Positions 33,802-45,247 of a stretch of DNA of 64,000 nucleotides are shown here, in pieces. The translations under genes and the position numbers were made by a program. The stretch is from the NCBI GenBank assembly GCA_004835665.1, contig RBKR01000018.1, positions 186,001 through 250,000 on the forward strand, written 5' to 3'. The notes below the pieces were generated by a model that was given only the letters and a program-made list of their open reading frames with translations, did not search any database and had not been told where the DNA came from. Source of the DNA: Phoma sp. XZ068 (Eukaryota; Ascomycota; Dothideomycetes; Pleosporales; Didymellaceae). Numbering within the stretch: the stretch's first letter is position 1; the number at the start of each line of letters is the position of its first letter.

Positions 33802-35468
33802 ATGGCCGCTATTGAGAAGAATGAGATCTCGTACATCGATGAGAAGTCAGAATCTGTACACGAGGCAAAGCCACACCAAATTGTCCAGATCGACAATTTC
33901 CAAGTCCTCGGTCTTCATCCTGATGATGCAGACTTCTACACGAATTATTCCGAGGAGAAGAGGAAAAAGGTCATCCGTAAAGTTGACGTGCGGTTGGTGC
34001 CTATGCTGGCTGTTCTCTACCTTATCTCCCATATCGATCGAGCGAACATTGGTGTGAGTATAGCATTTATCTGTACTTCGTAGCGCACTTTACTCACAAA
34101 CCACAGAATGCGAAGATCGAAGGCATGGTCACTGATTTGAATCTCAATGGTGTGCAGTGGAACATTGTGCTCTCTGTCTTCTTCGTGCCATACATTCTAC
34201 TGGAGGTTCCGTCCAACATGCTCTTGAAGAAATTCAAGCGACCATCAGTTTACCTCGGTATTCTTATCGTCGCATGGGGAATCATCATGACTTGCATGGG
34301 TGTGGTTAAGAACTTTGCTGGTCTCCTGGCCACTCGTATCCTGCTTGGTGTTTTTGAGTAAGTTTGTGCCCATAACGTGCTCCTATTAGGTTGCTGACAC
34401 CCTTCCAGGGCTGGCTTCTTCCCTGGTGCTGTCTACCTTTGCTCTTATTGGTACATGCCCAAGGATCTGGCAACACGTATCTCATACTTCTACTGCGCAT
34501 CGGCTCTTTCCGGTGCTTTCAGCGGCCTCCTCGCTGCTGCCATCGCAAAGATGGATGGTGTAGGAGGCTACGAGGGATGGCGCTGGATCTTCCTACTCGA
34601 AGGGATCGTCACTGTCATCCTTGGCGTTTCTTGCTTCTTCCTGCTCATCGACTCACCAGCGTTGAGTGGCAGGTGGCTAGAGCCAGATGAGATCCGCTTC
34701 CTCGAGCTGCAAAAGTTCATCAAGGATGGCGGCAAATTCTCCGAGGAAAAGCAGGACAAATTCCGCTGGAACGACTTGAAAATGGTTCTGTGCAATTGGA
34801 GGTTGTATATGCAGGCGTACATCCTGCTCTGCATTTCGGCCTGCTCGTACGGAACCAAGTTCACTCTGCCTACGATCACCAAGGGTATGGGCTTCAACAA
34901 CACAAATGCTCAGCTCATGACTGTTCCACCATACGTCTGTGGTGCTATCAGCTCTATCGTTTTTGCTCGCCTTTCTGATCGATTTTACTGGCGTCTACCT
35001 TTCGTTGCTATCCCTTTGGCCTTGATCGCTGTTGGTTACTCGGTCATCATCGGATTCCAAGGCAACCTCCGCGCCAACCTTGGTCCATCCTTCTTCGCCA
35101 TCATTCTTACCTGCATAGGTATTTATCCCGTTCAACCTGCTGGAAGTTCTTGGGCGGCAAACAACTTAGCGCCTAGCTCGCGCCGCGCTATTGGTGTTGC
35201 CTTCAATATCTGTGTCGGTAACATCGGTGGTGTCGTCGGCAGTTACATGTACCTTGAGTCAGAAAAGCCCAAATACAACACAGGGTTTGGTCTGTCCCTC
35301 GCTTTCGGTGCTTCTGGTTTCATCGTTGCCTTCTTGTTGGAAGCGTCTTACAAGTGGGGCAACTCTAAGAAGGCAAGGCTTGACGAGGATGAGATTAGGG
35401 CGAAGTACACTGATAGAGAGCTTCTTGAAATGGGTGACAAGTCACCATTGTTCAAGTATACTTTGTAG
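33802..35468 (+). CDS. MFS transporter, anion:cation symporter family (Dal5/Tna1-like)
   Basis: Plasma-membrane proton-coupled importer of organic anions; relatives carry allantoate, nicotinate, pantothenate, tartrate or sugar acids. Exons 33802-34053, 34107-34357, 34409-35468; 520 aa. The N-terminus is charged and cytoplasmic; helix 1 starts at VDVRLVPMLAVLYLISHIDRANIGNAKIEGM, the hallmark of this family. Then FFVPYILLEVPSNMLLKKF, GWRWIFLLEGIVTVILG, a central loop with LEPDEIRFLELQKF, and six more helices with PAGSSWAANNLAPSSRRA in the expected place near helix 10-11. About 12 helices in all. It diverges from the NRPS-like/kinase gene, suggesting it imports that enzyme's acid substrate (inference). 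Confidence 0.93.
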
Positions 35469-36160
35469 TATATTAATCCTGAGATGGAACTTGGGTATAG
35501 TGTAGGGATAGTGGCCTTAGCCTGGGAAGGAAAGTGAAGATGACGCTTGTCAGGGACATCAACATTTTGCAAATTCTATTTTCACCTAGCATAGCCCGTA
35601 CCTCAATGAATAATGACGAATGCTCTTGTTTGCTTTGTATCATTGACTTCAATTGTACTTCACCTTACTCTGGAACTCAGGTCGAATATTCACCGTTTCA
35701 GGGAATATAAGGTGACACACATTAATTTCTACTTTGCCCGATCATCTGCCAAGTTGTAGATGCACGCGTGGAGGATCGCAGAGCCGTGGAGGTAAGTAAA
35801 GAAGCAGCTTGGCCCGTCTTAGTCACGTTGTGTTTACTGCGAAAGTGTTTCACAATGAACGCATGGGACAAAACTTGTTGTGGGCTTGGACGTTCTTCGT
35901 AATTGGAGCAAAGTGATTTGTCTTGCAGTTCTCGTCGTGTGAGACCCAGCTCTTCCACGCATTTGTGCAGAGCATGTCCAAATATACACATACATATAAA
36001 TGTGGCAGGAAGAAAAGAAGTTGGATATTGTATAGTCCAGATCTATCGTCCTAGAAGCATTGTGGCTGTCACAAATAACGTGCGTGAGCTGCCCCAAATA
36101 GTCTCCATTATCATGTGTAGGGAAAAACTTCGAGTCCTAAGGCTCAGTGATACCTAAGTT
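35469..36160. other. Convergent 3' spacer, 692 bp
   Basis: AT-rich region between the stops of the MFS gene and the Zn2Cys6 gene. No gene seen. Confidence 0.5.
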
Positions 36161-38491
36161 TCAGACACCGCCCGTCCACGTCCAAGATTGTTCATTGTAA
36201 CTCGACAGAGACGCAAATGCCGATGAGTCAAGATCGAGCCAATCCGTTGTTTGCCAATCGTCCAGAAAATTCTGTAGTCCAGGGGTTGAGGTGTCTACGG
36301 GACTACCAAAGAGCGGCTGCCAGAGTTGCGCAACAGCCATGTCTTGCCTTGTTTCCTGATCAGACATGTTCAGCTCGTGTAGCGGATCATTTCCAGCTAC
36401 TATAGTGGCCATCGAGGTGGTAATCTGTGTCGGCTCCTGTATGGCTCTCGCAGTTTTCCTCTTGGCCTCGGTCCGCAATTCCTGTAGAATAATACTGTAT
36501 TTGCGTGATGGTGAGTTGGTTGCGGTTGCCTGGGCTAGGTGATTGAGGCATTTCTCTGCCTGGTCGAGGACCTTGCGACGTTCAGTAACAGTAGGATCGT
36601 TGTTACTTTCTTGAATGGCCCACACGTATACTACCACTAGTGCGCAGAAGCAAACATAATGAGTCCACCAAAATGCGTGAAACAGCCGCCCCTCGCGAGC
36701 CATACGGTCGACTGCCTCCAGAACTGATTGAGCAGCCTTGATGCATTCGGTTGTGCTTTCTCTCGCAAGTCGCCTCAAATCATGGCTATGGCGTACTGTG
36801 TTTTTCAATAAGAACGGTCGATGTGCGAGCATGACAGCATGTGAGTAAGACATTCGTAGTGCCATCGCCTGCCTTCGAAAGCTTGGTATGAGACTGCTTG
36901 GATTTATTGCACCTAGGAATGGTGGGAGTGTTCCTCTCCACTGTCGAAGTTCTTCGCCCAGACGGTGAGCTGCAGCTAGTCGCTCTTCGTCGGGAATTGC
37001 TTTGATCGAGTAGACCTCCCTCGAAATGCGTTCGGCAATTTGGGCAAGCTTGGCATGTGATATAAGAGAGTCGATATGGCAATCATTGTCGCTCTCCCGT
37101 GGGCCCGCAGGAGTCATGTCCTCGTCGTTGACTGCATCAGGAAAGTCCTGATCAATATCATCATCGTGGTAGTGCCGCGGACGTCCAAAAATAACGCCTA
37201 GGTACTTATCTAACGTATAGGCCACCCAAAATGTTCGTTTCTTACACTGCTCTTCGATGTAATCTCTTCGGTAAGCTGGTGAGGGGCGTTTTCGGTCCTC
37301 ACGTCTGTGCAAGCCTAGAGCGGAGAGGACTTGCAGAGCGTGGCCAAAGGCGTACCACGCTTGGTTAAACCTTGAAGACATCAACAGGTACAAAACCTGA
37401 ATAAGTCGCGCTTGAGCGGATTCGAGCTTCGGAAACCCAGTTTCGTTCTCAGTAAGCCGAAGAGCTTCGCAGAAGATCTCATCGCTCTGCGTTGGCACTA
37501 CATCACCAGTAGCCGGCGATAGGCCGCTTTCGCCTCGAGCCCTCTCTTCGTGTATGCAGGCGACAGCCAATACAGACAGCACTATTGAAGTTTTCGCGCA
37601 ACCAAGGCCTGTGAATAGTGGCTGACTTGATGTGAAGTTGTTCGACACAGTATCGAACCACGACTCGACGGTAGGTCTATGAAGAAGTCGATATGTTGCA
37701 ATGCAGACATCGAAGTATAGTCTAAGCAGCTCATGACCTCGATCCAGCGGCGGTATTCGAACACTGCCCGGTTTCTGAAATGGCTTATCGCCCGCACGAG
37801 CGAGCAGCTGGTTATCCTCGCTGATGCCCAACTGACCACTCATGAACTGGCTACTTTCACCATTGGAGATTCGTCGCCATGCACGGTGGAGGAAAGAAAG
37901 CCCTGAAGTTGTATCGGAATATTGGCCTGCCACTTCGAGGCCTGGCGAGCCTCGAGAAGGGGCTTCGGGGATAGGTTCCTGCTGTCGTGTCGCCATAGCC
38001 GCCAGCACGTCTAAGTTATTGGAATCGGATGGGCCAGCATTGTCTTCAGTACCACTTAAGCTGCCAGATGGAGGGGCTCGTTGCGCATTATCTTTTTCGA
38101 TACTACCAATTATCGGGGGCGATTGGACAGGCCTTGTAGCATTTGTTGGCTGCATAGATATCGACTGCGGTGCCTCGACGTTCACCACACTTTGCTGCAC
38201 ACGACGTGGCGCAGGCGCCCTCCCTCGCGCGTAGACTGCCTCATATCGGCAGTCGAGCCCTCGGCGATCACAGGTTCTACACGGCTGCTCACCCGAGCAT
38301 TTGGCTTTCTTTGCTTTGCAGATATCGCAAGCCCTGGTTACCTTGGATTTCTGCCGGAATTGAAATCCGTCCAGGGCACGCTTCTGCGGGATAATATTTC
38401 CATGACCCGTGTGTACAATAGGAGCAGCTGGGGGTTGCGAGTCCGTTCCCCGATCCTGCGGTTGGCGAGGTACGGATTCGGCGTTGGCCAT
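36161..38491 (-). CDS. Zn2Cys6 transcription factor with fungal-specific TF domain
   Basis: Nuclear DNA-binding regulator. Single exon. I start at the ATG at 38491 (MANAESVPRQPQDRG), giving 776 aa; the frame is open to an ATG at 38788, but that extension looks like leader (Arg/Pro-rich, no conserved pattern). Binuclear zinc cluster CDICKAKKAKCSGEQPCRTCDRRGLDC with spacing C-x2-C-x6-C-x5-C-x2-C-x6-C, about 55 residues from the start, followed by a basic linker. The regulatory (fungal_trans) domain covers about residues 250-600, with ELLRLYFDVCIATYRLLHRPTV and KKRTFWVAYTLDKYLGVIFGRPRHY, the classic signature. Located between the MFS gene and the AKR and divergent from the latter, it may be the local regulator of 29-40 kb; inference from position only. 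Confidence 0.93.
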   Translation of the reverse strand: MANAESVPRQPQDRGTDSQPPAAPIVHTGHGNIIPQKRALDGFQFRQKSKVTRACDICKAKKAKCSGEQPCRTCDRRGLDCRYEAVYARGRAPAPRRVQQSVVNVEAPQSISMQPTNATRPVQSPPIIGSIEKDNAQRAPPSGSLSGTEDNAGPSDSNNLDVLAAMATRQQEPIPEAPSRGSPGLEVAGQYSDTTSGLSFLHRAWRRISNGESSQFMSGQLGISEDNQLLARAGDKPFQKPGSVRIPPLDRGHELLRLYFDVCIATYRLLHRPTVESWFDTVSNNFTSSQPLFTGLGCAKTSIVLSVLAVACIHEERARGESGLSPATGDVVPTQSDEIFCEALRLTENETGFPKLESAQARLIQVLYLLMSSRFNQAWYAFGHALQVLSALGLHRREDRKRPSPAYRRDYIEEQCKKRTFWVAYTLDKYLGVIFGRPRHYHDDDIDQDFPDAVNDEDMTPAGPRESDNDCHIDSLISHAKLAQIAERISREVYSIKAIPDEERLAAAHRLGEELRQWRGTLPPFLGAINPSSLIPSFRRQAMALRMSYSHAVMLAHRPFLLKNTVRHSHDLRRLARESTTECIKAAQSVLEAVDRMAREGRLFHAFWWTHYVCFCALVVVYVWAIQESNNDPTVTERRKVLDQAEKCLNHLAQATATNSPSRKYSIILQELRTEAKRKTARAIQEPTQITTSMATIVAGNDPLHELNMSDQETRQDMAVAQLWQPLFGSPVDTSTPGLQNFLDDWQTTDWLDLDSSAFASLSSYNEQSWTWTGGV

Positions 38492-38974
38492 CGCAGTGGT
38501 GTTAGAGGTGAAATGTGGATAGAGCCAGTCATAATAATATCCGGATGGCAAAGTGGGGCAAGCGAATCTGCTGACCTCGGCACGGCCCAGCCACTCAGAG
38601 TGCAGCTCTGCGCGTCGAATGCCCAGAAGAGTAGGTTTGCAGGAGACGTCGATTACAGTTGAACGTGGAACTACCCCGCGTAATCCCTGTGGTGTTGCAG
38701 GTCGCTTCTTCCGGGGCTTACTGTTGCAGGGCGGTTCAGCCTGCTCCGCTGTTTCCGCCTGCCGACGAAATCCATCAAGGCGCTTCAACAGAGTCGACGG
38801 ATTTCACAACAGACACCCGTGGAGCTTGCAAGCTATTCAAAACGCATTCATGTCCGCCGCCATGGAGTGCATAGCCTCCTACGTCCTTTATAGTACCTCA
38901 GCTAGAGCTCTACATCTCAACGGCGCTCAAGATCTTTCTATTCTCTAAGATACCCTGACAATCTGTATCCCAAC
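38492..38974. promoter_or_regulatory. Divergent promoter, Zn2Cys6 gene and AKR gene
   Basis: 483 bp between start codons (186 bp if the longer regulator N-terminus is real). A TTTATAG word near 38888 lies about 85 bp before the AKR start. No named site assigned. Confidence 0.4.
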
Positions 38975-39998
38975 ATGCCACTTCCCACACACTTCACGCT
39001 GAATACTGGCGCTCGAATTCCTGCTGTTGGCTTTGGTACATGGCAAGCCAAACCGGGCGAAGTCGAGCGTGCTGTCGAAACCGCTCTGAAGGCTGGATAC
39101 CGTCACATCGACTGCGCGGCGATCTACAGGAACGAAGCCGAGGTTGGCGAAGGGATCCGTGCAAGTGGCGTACCTCGAGAAGATATCTTCATCACAGGCA
39201 AGCTTTGGAACACAAAGCATGCGCCTGAGGATGTTGAAGCTGCCCTCGATAAGAGCTTAAAGGATCTTGACACAGACTATCTTGACTTGTTTCTAATGCA
39301 TTGGCCTGTGTAAGCCATAAACCTGATCTCGTTCGTAAACATGCTGACAGAAACGCAGGGCTTTTAATGGCCAGACCGGCAAATGGTTTCCTTTGCGCGA
39401 GAATGGGGTGTTCGACCTGATCGACATCGACCCCGCCGATACATACAAGGCCATGGAGAAGCTTCTTGATACCGGCAAAGTCCGCGCTATCGGTGTATCC
39501 AATTTCACCATCAACCGCCTTGATGACCTGCTCTCCAAGACCAGCGTTGTTCCTGCCGTCAACCAGATCGAAGTACACCCGTACCTGCAGCAGCCTTCTC
39601 TCTTCGACTACTGCAGGAGCAAGAATATCCTCATCGAAGCATACTCGCCGCTCGGAAACAACCAAACCGGGGAGCCACGCACCGTCGATGACCAGCTTGT
39701 TGGTGAACTTAGCAAACAGTTGAATATTGACGGCGGGCAGCTCCTTGCTAGCTGGGGTATTCAGCATGGACATGTCGTCCTGCCGAAGAGCGTAACACCA
39801 CACAGGATACAGAGCAACCTACAAGTACAAGAACTACCGACGGAGGCTTATGAGAAGCTCTCTGGGCTAGAAAGGCACAAGAGATTTAATCAGCAGTCGA
39901 GGTGGGGTTTCGACATTTTCGAGGAGCTAGGGCAAGCGAAGGTCACAAAGATTGCCCAAGATGCGGCCGAGGAGAACAAGGAGAAGTTCACTATGTAA
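38975..39998 (+). CDS. Aldo-keto reductase (AKR superfamily)
   Basis: Cytosolic NAD(P)H-dependent reductase of aldehydes and ketones, of the xylose/glyceraldehyde/glycerol type. Exons 38975-39309 and 39359-39998; 324 aa, normal length. Catalytic tetrad complete: D46 and Y51 in HIDCAAIYRNE, K76 in ITGKLWNT, H109 in LFLMHWPV. Further family marks: TGARIPAVGFGTWQA at the N-terminus, KVRAIGVSNF, NQIEVHPYLQQ, EAYSPLGNN and VVLPKSVTPHRIQSN (coenzyme phosphate binding, so NADPH is likely). Since the nearby NRPS-like protein should release an aldehyde, this AKR could reduce it to the alcohol; that link is inference. Convergent with the next gene 136 bp away. Confidence 0.93.
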
Positions 39999-40134
39999 AT
40001 CAAAACAATGTAGTTCCTCACCAATTTTCTGTTAATTTTTCCTCATAGACCTCAGACAAATGCTCTTCGTTGTGCTCAAAAAAGCTATTAATGGCTCCTG
40101 ACGGCCTCTCGGTACGACCTCGATGCTACTGAAA

Positions 40135-40596
40135 TCAACGAATCTTCTTCGACTTGCCTTCATCTCCGCCAATTCCCATGATATATGCAACCCTGATAAG
40201 TGCCACCCAGACAGTGAACAGCATGTTGAACCAGTCTCCGCCGTGCCAGGTGCTTATATCAGTCCTGCCTTGTAGCCTAAGAAGGTTGTAAAGCGTGGCA
40301 AGAAGCGAAAGATCAACGCCCAGCGTCGCTGCCTGAACAATCCTCCACACCTTGGGATCGGGCGAAGCGCGCAATAAGACTCCATAGATTATACCGCAGA
40401 AGCCATACAGTGCAGCGGCTTGATGAAGTAGCGGTCCGTGGGTCAATGGATTGTAAAGCTCGATGGATCGAGGGACCACGGTCTCGAGGATGGTGGCAGG
40501 GGAGAAAATGCAGGTCAGTACGGTGAAGAAGAGGACCGTTGGGTCCACAATCGTGAACCAAATTCGGTAGAAGGAGTGAATATGTGGCTGGGGCAT
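40135..40596 (-). CDS. Small four-helix membrane protein (DUF7704-like)
   Basis: Single exon, 153 aa. Four hydrophobic stretches: IVDPTVLFFTVLTCIFSP, HQAAALYGFCGIIYGVLL, IVQAATLGVDLSLLATLYNLL and WFNMLFTVWVALIRVAYIMG, with a basic C-terminal tail (KSKKIR). The layout matches the small fungal family annotated DUF7704, often found beside secondary-metabolism or accessory genes; function unknown. I take the ATG at 40596 since the frame starts cleanly there. No signal peptide beyond the first helix. Confidence 0.8.
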   Translation of the reverse strand: MPQPHIHSFYRIWFTIVDPTVLFFTVLTCIFSPATILETVVPRSIELYNPLTHGPLLHQAAALYGFCGIIYGVLLRASPDPKVWRIVQAATLGVDLSLLATLYNLLRLQGRTDISTWHGGDWFNMLFTVWVALIRVAYIMGIGGDEGKSKKIR

Positions 40597-41804
40597 GGTC
40601 GCGGTTGTGAGAGGATTCAGACTGCGATTTTATCCAGCTCATAAGAAAGAGACGGGTACGGTTAAACGCTCTTATACGAAGTATTAGGCACCGTCTCACA
40701 TAAGCGGCGCTTGAACAGGATCTCTGCTTACTCTCGGCACACTTAGCGGCCACGATCGATGTTGCGTAAACTTGTAAGCAAGGCATGAGTTTGAGATGCT
40801 TCAAGTAGATGGTACCTTGAGTGCCGTCATAATTCGACTTTGACGACAATTCGTAGCGTGAGTGACAATCTGGAAGAACGGTTGCCGCTCAAAAGGTATG
40901 CAGAGCAGGAAGTCTTGCGAGAGCTATGGCGGCCCAATGACATGGAACTGAGATAGCATGTCACCAGAAATCGAAAGATCTGTGCGTTTTGCTATGCTAA
41001 AGGTTGGTTCGTGAGGTTGGGGGGGGGGGGGCAACGCACGTGCCACTACCCTGTTTTTCGAATCGTTTTCTTTCACAGGCAGCAGAACGAAACACCGCTG
41101 CGACTGACATGTCAAAGCATCTTCAAGAATGACCATGAGCAAGAGGAGAAAATTGATGTTTGTTAGTGTCGCGAGAAGTAAGTGCTTACGTATGACATAA
41201 AGATAGATGCGCCAACGTAAGTGCGAGTAAAATTAGTCAATAGTCAGTACAGAGTAGCTATCACACAGAGGCAAGTGACATACCCGAAAGTGACAATAGG
41301 AGCCGCTCCTGCATAAATGGCCTTGAATTGGGCAAGACCCGATAAGCTCAACTCTAGTTGTTCAGATGATAACGGCCCAGATGATATGCAAAGAAGTTCA
41401 TCTCACGTCAGCAAGCTACAGCCAGGTAGCTGTTTTGTTTCGTACACATCGGAGGTATTGTTACGCGAAAGCTACCTCGTAGCACGTTTCCGCCCCCAAC
41501 TCGCTAGGGCTGAACACTAATCTCGCCTGCATTGCCAAGCCTTGACCGGTCTCAGCCATGAGGCTTTCTCGAGCTTCTACACAATGTACGGCGCTTGCAG
41601 GCCGGGGTATGAAGTCAAGTGGGGGCTGCTGCTGATATTGCGGACATTCACCATCGAGATTGAGATAGTTCACCTGCCCTCTTTCCTTTGTGAAAGTATG
41701 CAGATCGACCACTCTTAACATTGAGTCAAAAGCAATTGGTAATAACTCCTCATCTTGTTATCCACAAAGCAGCACTTCTGGTGATACGACCGCTTCCACG
41801 CGAT
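40597..41804. other. Intergenic, 1.2 kb
   Basis: Upstream of the DUF7704-like gene and of the doubtful gene at 41805. It contains a 13-G run at 41019-41031. Short minus-strand frames (for example 41721-41461) have no recognisable content. A missing 5' exon with a signal peptide for the next gene may lie here, but I could not fix it. Confidence 0.4.
41019..41031 (+). repeat. Poly-G run (13)
   Basis: Uninterrupted homopolymer in non-coding DNA. Length may be a sequencing artefact or truly variable. Confidence 0.8.
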
Positions 41805-42509
41805 ATGGCATTGAAAGGCTTCGACGTGGTGTCCCAGCCCCTTATCACAGCATCGCCCTCACTGCCACCTGCTCTCCTCATCCGACAAGACAACAGCAAA
41901 AGCCTCAACTTTCCTGCATGTCGAGATGATGCAGATGGACCATGCAAATTACAGGATAGCTCAAGTGCTGCCTGCAAGAAAAAATTTGCAAGCGTCACCG
42001 GTCTTGCTCTCACGTTCCACCAAGAATACTATTGCCGGTGTACAAATGGGTACTTTCAACGATCATCACAGTAAGTGAGCCGGCTTGAAGCAACGGTGCA
42101 TCAAACAGCTCTACTAACATGCCAAATCAGGTGCATGATAGACTGTTACTTCCGGACAAATCGAGATCAACAGTCTATAAGTCGGGAATCGAGACTGGTG
42201 GAATTAGATTGCGAGAGCCATTCACTAGCTATGTCAGATGAGTTGATCTTCAACAGTAAAACCATCTTTGTCGCAAATGCAACATCCACAGCTTCGCGTG
42301 TGTCGTCTTCACAGCAGAGCAATCGTGGGGCCAGTGTGGGCGCAACAGCGTCCGCAAATGTTGAGGAAACGGCCCCGTGGACGGAGAGGCCAAGTACGAC
42401 AAGTCAAATTCAGCAGAACACTGGCACCAAGCACAATACCGGATCGCCTTGGTCAGGAATGTGGATTGTAACAGTCGCATTGGCTATGTCGACGATGTTC
42501 GTACTGTAG
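41805..42509 (+). CDS. Possible Cys-rich, C-terminally anchored surface protein (5' end uncertain)
   Basis: Candidate gene. Exons 41805-42070 and 42131-42509 with a good intron (GTAAGTGAG...TACTAACATG...ATCAG); 214 aa as drawn. The N-terminal half has evenly placed Cys (FPACRDDADGPCKLQ, AACKKK, YYCRCTNGYFQ, CMIDCYF); the second half is Ser/Thr-rich; the last 19 residues, WSGMWIVTVALAMSTMFVL, form a hydrophobic tail of GPI-anchor or membrane type. Such a protein should start with a signal peptide, and the one drawn does not: the frame is open upstream to 41694 without an ATG, so a 5' exon is probably missing. Family not recognised. It could be a wall protein or adhesin-like factor. Confidence 0.45.
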
Positions 42510-42592
42510 TTGCTCGATGCGCTTGCAAGATGGTAAACTAAGCTTCGATACATAATTTCCCCCTTCCTAATACCAATTCAACTATGTGCAGC

Positions 42593-45247
42593 TCACTGCG
42601 CTGTTCCCGGTAGCAGCTGACCCCGCTCCGCTTTTGCGGTCTCGGTGATGGTCTCAGACCGCGGCTCGCCGTCATATTCTACATCGTCTGCAACCTTACA
42701 AACGAAGTCATGTTGGGAACCACTAATTTTGCCAAACGTGAGGTTCAGTTGACCCTGACCTTTAGTCCATGCATCCGACGACTGATTTGGATCGCTCTCG
42801 CCGGGTTGAAGTAAAGCGGTAGCGAGACGACCAGCACTAGTCTGGTTGTACAATCTCTCCATCGTGCGTAAAATGGATGGGCTGATGATGGCAGATATAA
42901 CTGCTGCAGCCAGCGCAACCAGAAGTAGAGCAAGTATGACAAAGGAAGGTATGGCGTATCGTATGTCATACTGGATGACTCGCCGGTACACTTGAACTTT
43001 GTTTGTCGGATATCCTCTCGTAGTATCATCAACAGCCAGACTGGCTGGCCATTCCACGTACTTCGAGGAAAAAGAGGTTTTCGTGCCGACCAGACCTGCA
43101 GCCAGTCCGTCTGTCAAGATCAAGCTTGGAATCCGAGACGCATTTTTCTGGTCTTGGGACAGTCTGGACCAACGCTCGGAAAGCGCAAATTCCATTGTTC
43201 CGGAGTAGTCCCTCTTTCCGAGCCAGGGCTTGTAGAGATTGGAAAGCCGTTTGAGAAATCCTCCTGTCCCAGCCAAAGCATCGTACCCTTCATTCTCACC
43301 GAATCCGAGGGTCATCGACGGACTCGTGGGTAGCCAGAGCGACTCTGACCGTAGAGTATGAAAGGCTTCGTACGTCTCGTAGCTGGCATTCACGATGCCC
43401 CAGAGGGGGTCAAAGCGCATTCTCCTGTCGAAACTGTGTTCCACAGCCCACAATGGTTTTGATTCGTTCGTGGGGTAAGTCTTTGGCCTTATGTTCAAGA
43501 CCTCAAGGTTTGTGAGATCCTTACTGGTAGCGTTGTACCGGAAATCGACTGTCTTGATGCTAGCTTTGTACGCCGTGGCGCATATGTATACGTTCTTTCG
43601 TGCCGTTCTGATACCCGTGAATGTGGACGCAGATAGGCTTTCGGGTGTGATCTCGACCGGTGCGCCGAGCAATGCACCGCATTGGATGGCAGGATACGTG
43701 ATGTTATTGGCACGTGTGTCCAGACCGACAGAAGCCACGCGATAGAATCCATGGCAGATTTGTTCTGTCGTCATTAGCCTCTATTTTAAGCTTGAAAAAC
43801 ATATGTGATATTACCGATCGCGGTATAGTTCAACGCGAGTAGCTTGACCATGCCATCAGGGTATTGAGGGACAAAAGTCTGGGGACGCGAAGTCGACGTG
43901 TTCCCCAATCGAGTAGACGAATTTGAAAAGTCATAACCTGGTACCGAGGGAGGGGCTCCTCCAACGCCTTCGAGAGCACTCATCTGGAGAGCCACGAAGT
44001 CAGTCGTGGTGAACACGCCAGTCCCAATCGGACGGGGAGGAATGACTTTAGTTGACCCATTGAGAGGCAACGAGACGTCCAGGCTGGACGCTACAAGTAC
44101 GTTGTGCATTCGCGCTGCTTTGTACGCGTGTGCGAACAAGTCCAGTGTTTGATTGTCGATCCATGGTCTTGACTCGACATCGCTGTTCCGCAAGTCAATA
44201 AAGGCGCCGCGATCTATTAGACTCATCGTCTGGTTTGACGTGAAGCTCTCGACGCTCTCTTCAATACGCAGCTCCGCTGAGATATTGGTATCGGCGCACT
44301 GTGTTACTGGCTGAATCCATGTAATGTCTTCGCTCCAAAGCCCGCCATACGTAAGTCCAAGAGGTATGGTGTGGTTTCTGAAGCCAATGCCGGGTTCAGC
44401 TCTCATATCTATGATGAGACCTTCCTTCAACAAAACTCTGTCCTGTTGAATCAGACTCTCAATGTGTCGAGATTTGCCTCGGACGTAAGGCTGGCCCTTG
44501 TCGATTATACCTGAACGAACAATACCCCAAAGTCTGTATTGGATATCGAACAATCCTGATATTGTGTTTCCTCTATCCGACGTTGCGCTTCTGAACATGG
44601 CAGTGTAGTTTCTGGGGATGGTAGTGTTGATAGTAGAACTCTCATCAGTCTCTACGCTTTGCCATTTGCCCGCTTCAGTTTCGTTCATGTAAACGCCTTG
44701 ATACTGACCGGGACAGTTGATTGCTAGTCCAACTTCGCATTGTCGGGAGAACTTGAAGTTCGGTCGTGGCATCGTTACATTGCCCCACGGCGATGAGTCC
44801 TTCACATACTCGAACTCAACGAGCTCAAAATCACCAGGTAGGACTTTTTCGGACAGCCCGAGTGGCGCCAATACACTGGCGAGGACCAACAACGTAGTTC
44901 CAATGGTCGAAGCCCAGGTCAAGATTGATGTCGACGCGGACACATGGCGACTACTCACAGCATCCGCCCGAAGCAGATGAGGCCACACAGTGTTCGAGAT
45001 GTAGCGGTTGATAACAGACCTGCCAAATTGAGCAAAGAATCAAACCATTTTCGTTGTGATATCATACCATGTTATAGCAGTATTGCTGTTCCCTGCACTT
45101 CTTACGAGGATAACTGCTATCGCAGCAGGAAGTACGTATTGAACTAAGGGAAAGGTCAGCAACTAGCATGTCCAAACTTGAGAATATAAATGTACCTATG
45201 ACAACTGCTGCAGCAATCAGACCTGACGTCTCTGCAATGGTGAGCAT
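42593..45247 (-). CDS. Large glycosylated membrane protein, function unknown
   Basis: Exons 45247-45196, 45143-45068, 45019-43815, 43764-42593; introns of 52, 48 and 50 nt keep the frame; 834 aa. I know this pattern only as an uncharacterised fungal membrane protein. Helix 1 spans the first exon junction (GLIAAAVVIVQYVLPAAIAVILV), then SVINRYISNTVWPHLLRADA, and helix 2 (ILTWASTIGTTLLVLASVLAP). A large region of about 600 residues with many N-x-S/T sites follows, presumably outside the cell or in a lumen. Helix 3 (YAIPSFVILALLLVALAAAVISAII) is followed by a hydrophilic tail. It is different in sequence from the DUF3433 gene at 11.3 kb but similar in plan. It lies 83 bp from the end of the Cys-rich candidate, in convergent orientation. 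Confidence 0.85.
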
